Positions 6,111-10,018 of a stretch of DNA of 10,018 nucleotides are shown here, piece by piece (the stretch's first letter is position 1; every line of letters starts with the position of its first letter). The notes beneath the pieces were generated by a model. It had not been told where the DNA came from. It saw nothing but the letters and a program-made list of their open reading frames with translations, and searched no databases. Position numbers and translations under genes: made by a program. Source of the stretch: Candidatus Kapaibacterium sp. (GTDB lineage: Bacteria > Bacteroidota > Ignavibacteria > Kapaibacteriales > Kapaibacteriaceae); assembly GCA_030830285.1 (NCBI GenBank), contig JAURNF010000058.1, positions 1-10,018 of the forward strand, in the 5' to 3' direction.

Positions 6111-6976
6111 TGCGCTGTATTGCCATCTACGCCTACGCTGCTCGAGCCGAAGCTGTGCGCTGGGCTTCCCATGCAGCAGTGCGCTTGCAGGACGAGGGTG
6201 TTGAAGTCATCCTTGATACAATTCTCGCCGACAAACTGTCGGAAGATGTTGTAGCACGCTGCGATGTGCGCCCGGTGACGGAGTTTAGCACGCGCGCTGA
6301 CATGGTGATGACGTTTGGTGGCGATGGTACGCTGCTGGCAACGACACGTGTATTGATGGGATCTGATGTACCGATCATGGGCATCAACGTTGGGAAGTTG
6401 GGATTCCTGGCTGAGTTCCCTACATCTGAACTCGATGAAGCGATCATGGATGTGCTCAAGGGCCATTATCGTATCGTTGATCGAACAACACTCGAAGTAC
6501 ATGTTGGTGGTTCCGTCCACTATGCACTCAACGATGTGCTGATTGAACGTTCTGCTGAAGCGAAGATGACAGGCGTTCGTGCATTCGTGAATGATCACCA
6601 TGTGGCTGATTATCGTGCTGATGGCGTAATCGTATGCACGCCAACGGGATCAACGGCGTATTCGCTTGCTGCGGGTGGACCCATTATTGCGCCTTCTTCG
6701 CAGGTGATTTGTGTGACGCCAATTGCTCCACACACCCTCACACTCCGTCCGCTGATCGTGAACGATGGCAGCGAGCTTCGCTGCACGCTCATGGAAGGTC
6801 AGCGCGAAGCACACGTTGTTGCCGACGGTCAAATCTTGCACACGCTGCAGGGCAACGAATCGGTTGTGATTCGCAAGAGCGACCATCTTGTGAAGCTCGT
6901 CAAACGTGCCGACAGCACATACTACGATTTGCTTCGAGAGAAGCTGCTGTGGTCAGCCGACCCAACAGCACGGTAA
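6110..6976 (+). CDS. nadK: NAD kinase
   Basis: NadK phosphorylates NAD to NADP in the cytoplasm and is the only general route to NADP in most bacteria. The protein has 288 residues, within the usual range. It shows the GGDGT nucleotide motif at 70-74 (FGGDGTLLATTRVL), PIMGINVGKLGFLAEF (88-103), the substrate-binding Asn-Asp pair in NDVLIER (141-147), the family signature VCTPTGSTAYSLAAGGPII (175-193) and PIAPHTLTLRPL (204-215). VVADGQ (236-241) matches the conserved Asp-Gly of the C-terminal part. The ATG directly overlaps the stop of the DUF1844 gene, so translation is coupled. nadC, another NAD-pathway gene, begins later in the same run. Confidence 0.97.
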   Translation: MRCIAIYAYAARAEAVRWASHAAVRLQDEGVEVILDTILADKLSEDVVARCDVRPVTEFSTRADMVMTFGGDGTLLATTRVLMGSDVPIMGINVGKLGFLAEFPTSELDEAIMDVLKGHYRIVDRTTLEVHVGGSVHYALNDVLIERSAEAKMTGVRAFVNDHHVADYRADGVIVCTPTGSTAYSLAAGGPIIAPSSQVICVTPIAPHTLTLRPLIVNDGSELRCTLMEGQREAHVVADGQILHTLQGNESVVIRKSDHLVKLVKRADSTYYDLLREKLLWSADPTAR

Positions 6977-6982
6977 CATACG

Positions 6983-8329
6983 ATGCTACGACGTGAACTT
7001 TCGTTTTTGCAAGCCACTGCGATCAACATGATCGACATGGTGGGGATCGGTCCGTTCGTGACCACCGCCCTCGTTGCATCAACGATGGGGTCGTCCGAAG
7101 GTGCGCTTCTCGCATGGCTCTGCGGTATGGTGATTGCACTCATTGACGCCAGCGTGTGGAGTGAGCTAGGTGCTGCAATGCCGAAGGCGGGTGGCTCCTA
7201 TGCATTCCTTCGCGAAGCATATGGCGCGTCAACACTGGGCAGATTGATGTCCTTCCTGTTTGTATGGCAGACAACCTTCCAAGCACCGTTGGTGATTGCC
7301 TCTGGCGCGCTGGGCTTTGCTACCTATGCAGCCTTCGTAACAGCACCACTTAGTCCACTCGAATCGCGAGCTATTGCCGTTGGGGTGATTCTCCTTCTCA
7401 TGGTCCTGCTCTACCGCCGTGTAAAAGCTATCGGCGCAATCTCAGTTGTGCTGTGGACGTGTGTGATCGCAACCATGGGATGGATCATCCTCTCAGGCAT
7501 TATGTCGCCGACAGTTGCTCCTCTGCAGACCACCAGCGCTATTGCCGACGGGATTGCGTGGAACATGCTGGGTGCGGCGCTGTTGCCAACAGTATACTCC
7601 TACCTTGGTTACTACAATGTGTGTCACCTTGGTGCTGAAGTTCGCAATCCCGAACGAGTGATTCCGCGAAGCATGTATGTATCGATCATTGGTATCGGTG
7701 TGATGTACCTCTCGATGCAGTGGGCAATCACACACGTACTCGATGCCGAGACGATCGCGCGTTCTCCGTTTGTTGTTAGCGAGATGCTATCACACGTCTG
7801 GGGGTACAACGCAGGCTACATCGGCACGATCTTGATTCTGATTGTCGCCATTGCGTCACTCTTTAGCGTAATGTTGGGCTACACGCGCATACCGTATGCT
7901 GCAGCGCAGGACGGGTTGTTCTTCCGCGTGTTTGCGAAGGAGCATCCTACGGGCAATTTCCCGCACGTGAGCTTGCTGATCCTCGGTAGCGTGTCGATGG
8001 TGTTCGCTGCGACATTGACACTCGGTGATTCAATCAAAGCAATCATTACGATGCGCGTGTTCACGCAGTTCATCGCACAAGCAGCTGGACTTATGGTGCT
8101 TCGACGTCGCGTGGGTGCGGCGAACATGCCGTGGCGCATGTGGTTGTACCCGCTGCCAGTGATCGCGACCATTGCAATATGGTTGTGGTTGTTTGCGTCG
8201 GCCGACAGCACACGACAGCTGGTGGGCGTTGTTGCACCAGTTGTTGGCGCGCTGGTGTACCTCGTGCTTGCACGACGTGATGGACAGTGGCCATTTCAAT
8301 CGAAGGAGTACAGCCATGACGCGCATTGA
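6983..8329 (+). CDS. APC-superfamily amino-acid/amine permease
   Basis: This is an inner-membrane secondary transporter of 448 residues with about 12 hydrophobic helices. The N-terminal signature is ATAINMIDMVGIGPFVTTAL (11-30). The unwound first helix, usually GxxIGxGIF in APC carriers, here reads MVGIGPF, as in a subgroup of uncharacterised APC permeases. The segment SELGAAMPKAGGSYAFLREAYG (60-81) is the classic APC motif after helix 2. SYLGYYNVCHLGAEVRNPERVIPRS in the middle matches the helix 6-7 region of the family. The substrate cannot be read from the sequence; amino acids or amines are usual. It starts 6 bp after nadK, and its last 14 bp overlap the start of ade, so a role with purine or nitrogen metabolism is possible but unproven. 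Confidence 0.88.
   Translation: MLRRELSFLQATAINMIDMVGIGPFVTTALVASTMGSSEGALLAWLCGMVIALIDASVWSELGAAMPKAGGSYAFLREAYGASTLGRLMSFLFVWQTTFQAPLVIASGALGFATYAAFVTAPLSPLESRAIAVGVILLLMVLLYRRVKAIGAISVVLWTCVIATMGWIILSGIMSPTVAPLQTTSAIADGIAWNMLGAALLPTVYSYLGYYNVCHLGAEVRNPERVIPRSMYVSIIGIGVMYLSMQWAITHVLDAETIARSPFVVSEMLSHVWGYNAGYIGTILILIVAIASLFSVMLGYTRIPYAAAQDGLFFRVFAKEHPTGNFPHVSLLILGSVSMVFAATLTLGDSIKAIITMRVFTQFIAQAAGLMVLRRRVGAANMPWRMWLYPLPVIATIAIWLWLFASADSTRQLVGVVAPVVGALVYLVLARRDGQWPFQSKEYSHDAH
8303..8308 (+). promoter_or_regulatory. Ribosome binding site deciding the ade start
   Basis: AAGGAG lies 7 bases before the ATG at 8316, inside the end of the permease gene. It selects this ATG over an in-frame ATG at 8172, which would place 48 unrelated residues in front of the enzyme. 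Confidence 0.75.
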
Positions 8330-9917
8330 GGGTCGGATCGTCGACGTCCATACACGCCGCATCTATCCGGGCGTTGTTACGCTCGATGGTGAACGTATTG
8401 TGTCGATCACTGAGGATGCATCTGTGACAGCCACGCAGCATATCCTGCCTGGGTTTGTTGATGCGCATGTTCACGTCGAATCGTCGATGTTGATTCCGTC
8501 TGAGTTTGCGCGCCTTGCCGTTGTGCATGGTACCGTCGGAACTGTGAGCGATCCACACGAGATCGCAAACGTGTGCGGTGTTGCAGGCGTGAAGTACATG
8601 CTCGCGAACGGAGATCGCGTACCATTTCGATTTGCATTTGGTGCACCGTCGTGTGTGCCCGCTACGACGTTTGAGACTGCTGGCGCCGATGTAACGGCAG
8701 AAGATATCCGAGAGCTCTTTCGCGATGAGCGCGTGCGCTATCTAAGCGAAATGATGAATTGGCCTGGTGTTCTGTTTCACGATCCAGTGGTCATGGAGAA
8801 GCTCGACGTTGCACGTTCATGTGGTCGTGTCATCGATGGTCATGCCCCAGGCTTACGTGGTGAGCAGGCTGCACAATACGCCTCACACGGAATCTCTACC
8901 GATCATGAATGCTTCACACTCGACGAAGCACTTGACAAGTTGAAGGTTGGGATGAAGATTCTGATTCGTGAGGGATCGGCCGCGCGCAACTATGACGCTC
9001 TGCATCCGATCTTGGCATCACATCCAGATCGCGTGATGTTTTGCTCTGACGATATGCATCCTGATTCGCTCGTCCTTGGACATATCAATCTGGTCGTGCA
9101 GCGCTCGCTCGCGTTGGGCTACGATGTGTTCGATGTCCTTCGTGCTGCTAGTGTGAACCCTGTAGAACATTACGGACTTCCAATTGGGTTGCTTCGTGCT
9201 GGTGATCGCGCAGACTTCATCATTGTCGATGATGTTGCAACGATGTCCGTGCTCGAGACATGGATCGGTGGTACGTGTGTTGCGAGCCACGGCACGTCAC
9301 ACATTGCATCGGTCGAGGAAGACACCATTAATGCATTCGCGTGTTCGCCCATAACTGCCGATGCACTCGCAGCACCCGAGGGTACTAGTTCTGTTCGTGT
9401 GATCGTTGCTCATGATGGACAGCTGGTAACGACGGAAGAACATCATGAGTTGCCTTTGACAGACGTGCTCAAGATCGTCGTGGTCAATCGATATCATGAT
9501 GCGCCCCCTGCCGTTGCATACATCAAGGGTATCGGACTTTCACGCGGCGCTATCGCAAGTAGCGTAGCACATGATTCGCACAACATCGTTGCTGTGGGAT
9601 GTTCTGACGCTGACATCGCCGCTGCGGTGAATGCGATTATCGAGGTGCGTGGGGGTGTGTGCGTTGCGTACGATGGCACCGTCGATGTGCTGCCACTGCC
9701 CGTCGCCGGATTGATGTCAACTCGCGATGGCTACGAGGTTGCAAAGGCCTACGCCGCGCTTGATGCAACAGCGAAGTCGCTTGGCTCGCCACTCCGTGCA
9801 CCGTTCATGACGATATCCTTCATGGCACTGCTCGTGATCCCGCAGCTCAAGCTCAGTGACATGGGTCTGTTTGATGGAAGTACGTTCCAGTTCGTTCCTG
9901 TTCGTACCTTCGTCTGA
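8316..9917 (+). CDS. ade: Adenine deaminase
   Basis: Ade converts adenine to hypoxanthine and ammonia in purine salvage, using a metal centre in an amidohydrolase barrel. From the ATG at 8316 the protein has 533 residues. That is shorter than the E. coli enzyme (588), mainly because a leading segment before the first beta-sandwich is absent. Motifs in order: LPGFVDAHVHVESS (44-57) with metal-binding His51 and His53, SDPHEIANV (78-86), SCVPAT (112-117), LSEMMNWPGV (143-152), IDGHAPGL (173-180), TDHE (195-198), IREGSAARN (217-225), FCSDDMHP (242-249) and NPVEHYGL (281-288). The Ade-specific C-terminal domain is present (AHDSHNIVAVG, LPLPVAGLMS, IPQLKLSDMGLFDG). Its start lies within the end of the permease gene, so the two are translated together. 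Identification is firm; the start is decided by the AAGGAG site. Confidence 0.96.
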   Translation: MTRIEGRIVDVHTRRIYPGVVTLDGERIVSITEDASVTATQHILPGFVDAHVHVESSMLIPSEFARLAVVHGTVGTVSDPHEIANVCGVAGVKYMLANGDRVPFRFAFGAPSCVPATTFETAGADVTAEDIRELFRDERVRYLSEMMNWPGVLFHDPVVMEKLDVARSCGRVIDGHAPGLRGEQAAQYASHGISTDHECFTLDEALDKLKVGMKILIREGSAARNYDALHPILASHPDRVMFCSDDMHPDSLVLGHINLVVQRSLALGYDVFDVLRAASVNPVEHYGLPIGLLRAGDRADFIIVDDVATMSVLETWIGGTCVASHGTSHIASVEEDTINAFACSPITADALAAPEGTSSVRVIVAHDGQLVTTEEHHELPLTDVLKIVVVNRYHDAPPAVAYIKGIGLSRGAIASSVAHDSHNIVAVGCSDADIAAAVNAIIEVRGGVCVAYDGTVDVLPLPVAGLMSTRDGYEVAKAYAALDATAKSLGSPLRAPFMTISFMALLVIPQLKLSDMGLFDGSTFQFVPVRTFV

Positions 9918-9929
9918 ACGTTTACCACT

Positions 9930-10018
9930 ATGAAACCAATGCTCCCAGTCGATTCGTCTCTCATCCGTCTCATTCAGTTCGCAATCCATGAGGATCTTGG
10001 AACTGGTGATATCACTAC
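9930..10018 (+). CDS. nadC: Quinolinate phosphoribosyltransferase, 5' end only
   Basis: Only 29 complete N-terminal codons are present before the right edge. The sequence contains LIRLIQFAIHEDLGTGDIT, which matches the NadC N-terminal pattern (ALxEDLGxGDIT) that begins this enzyme in most bacteria. NadC makes nicotinate mononucleotide from quinolinate in de novo NAD synthesis. The gene starts 12 bp after ade, with no evident Shine-Dalgarno site, and would be the sixth gene of the run. A second Met at codon 4 is an alternative start. With nadK upstream, it gives the operon two NAD-pathway genes. Confidence 0.82.
   Translation, partial: MKPMLPVDSSLIRLIQFAIHEDLGTGDIT

Noticed and set aside
8172..8315. 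In-frame extension of ade to an ATG at 8172
   Set aside because: The 48 extra residues do not resemble adenine deaminase and lie inside the permease gene in another frame; the ATG at 8316 has a good AAGGAG site and begins the family-like sequence.

Overview
The window looks like chromosomal core metabolism from a Gram-negative bacterium. It has an outer-membrane porin and periplasmic proteins, moderate GC judged by eye, tight gene packing, and clear Shine-Dalgarno sites at only a few starts. These traits, together with the protein styles, suggest the Bacteroidota/Chlorobiota/Ignavibacteria/Kapabacteria side of the tree. That placement is an impression and not a demonstrated assignment. I see no mobile elements, CRISPR arrays, tRNA or rRNA genes.

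Left half (about 1-4714, all minus strand): a phosphate-uptake block. Read in the direction of transcription it is an outer-membrane porin of the OprO/OprP type, then pstS (periplasmic phosphate-binding protein), pstC and pstA (the two membrane subunits) and pstB (ATPase, cut by the left edge). Together these would carry phosphate from outside the outer membrane into the cytoplasm. Two stretches, upstream of the porin and upstream of pstS, hold short half-sites of the form nnGTWAC repeated every 11 bp. This is the layout of a PhoB/PhoP binding site (Pho box), but with a core different from the E. coli CTGTCAT. PstC is unusual: between its first membrane helix and the conserved permease domain it carries an extra acidic, low-complexity segment with tandem 10-residue YNP repeats.

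Centre (4715-4869): a 155-bp divergent intergenic region separating the porin from pfkA. It holds the densest set of 11-bp repeats.

Right half (4870-10018, all plus strand): a tightly packed run of pfkA (6-phosphofructokinase), a small DUF1844 protein, nadK (NAD kinase), an APC-family amino-acid/amine permease, ade (adenine deaminase) and the beginning of nadC (quinolinate phosphoribosyltransferase, cut by the right edge). Neighbours overlap or lie within 12 bp, so they are probably one operon joining glycolysis, NAD(P) synthesis and purine salvage.

No gene-free stretch exceeds 300 bases. The most notable signals are the non-canonical Pho-box array and the PstC insertion. I did not find a convincing new multi-gene system.
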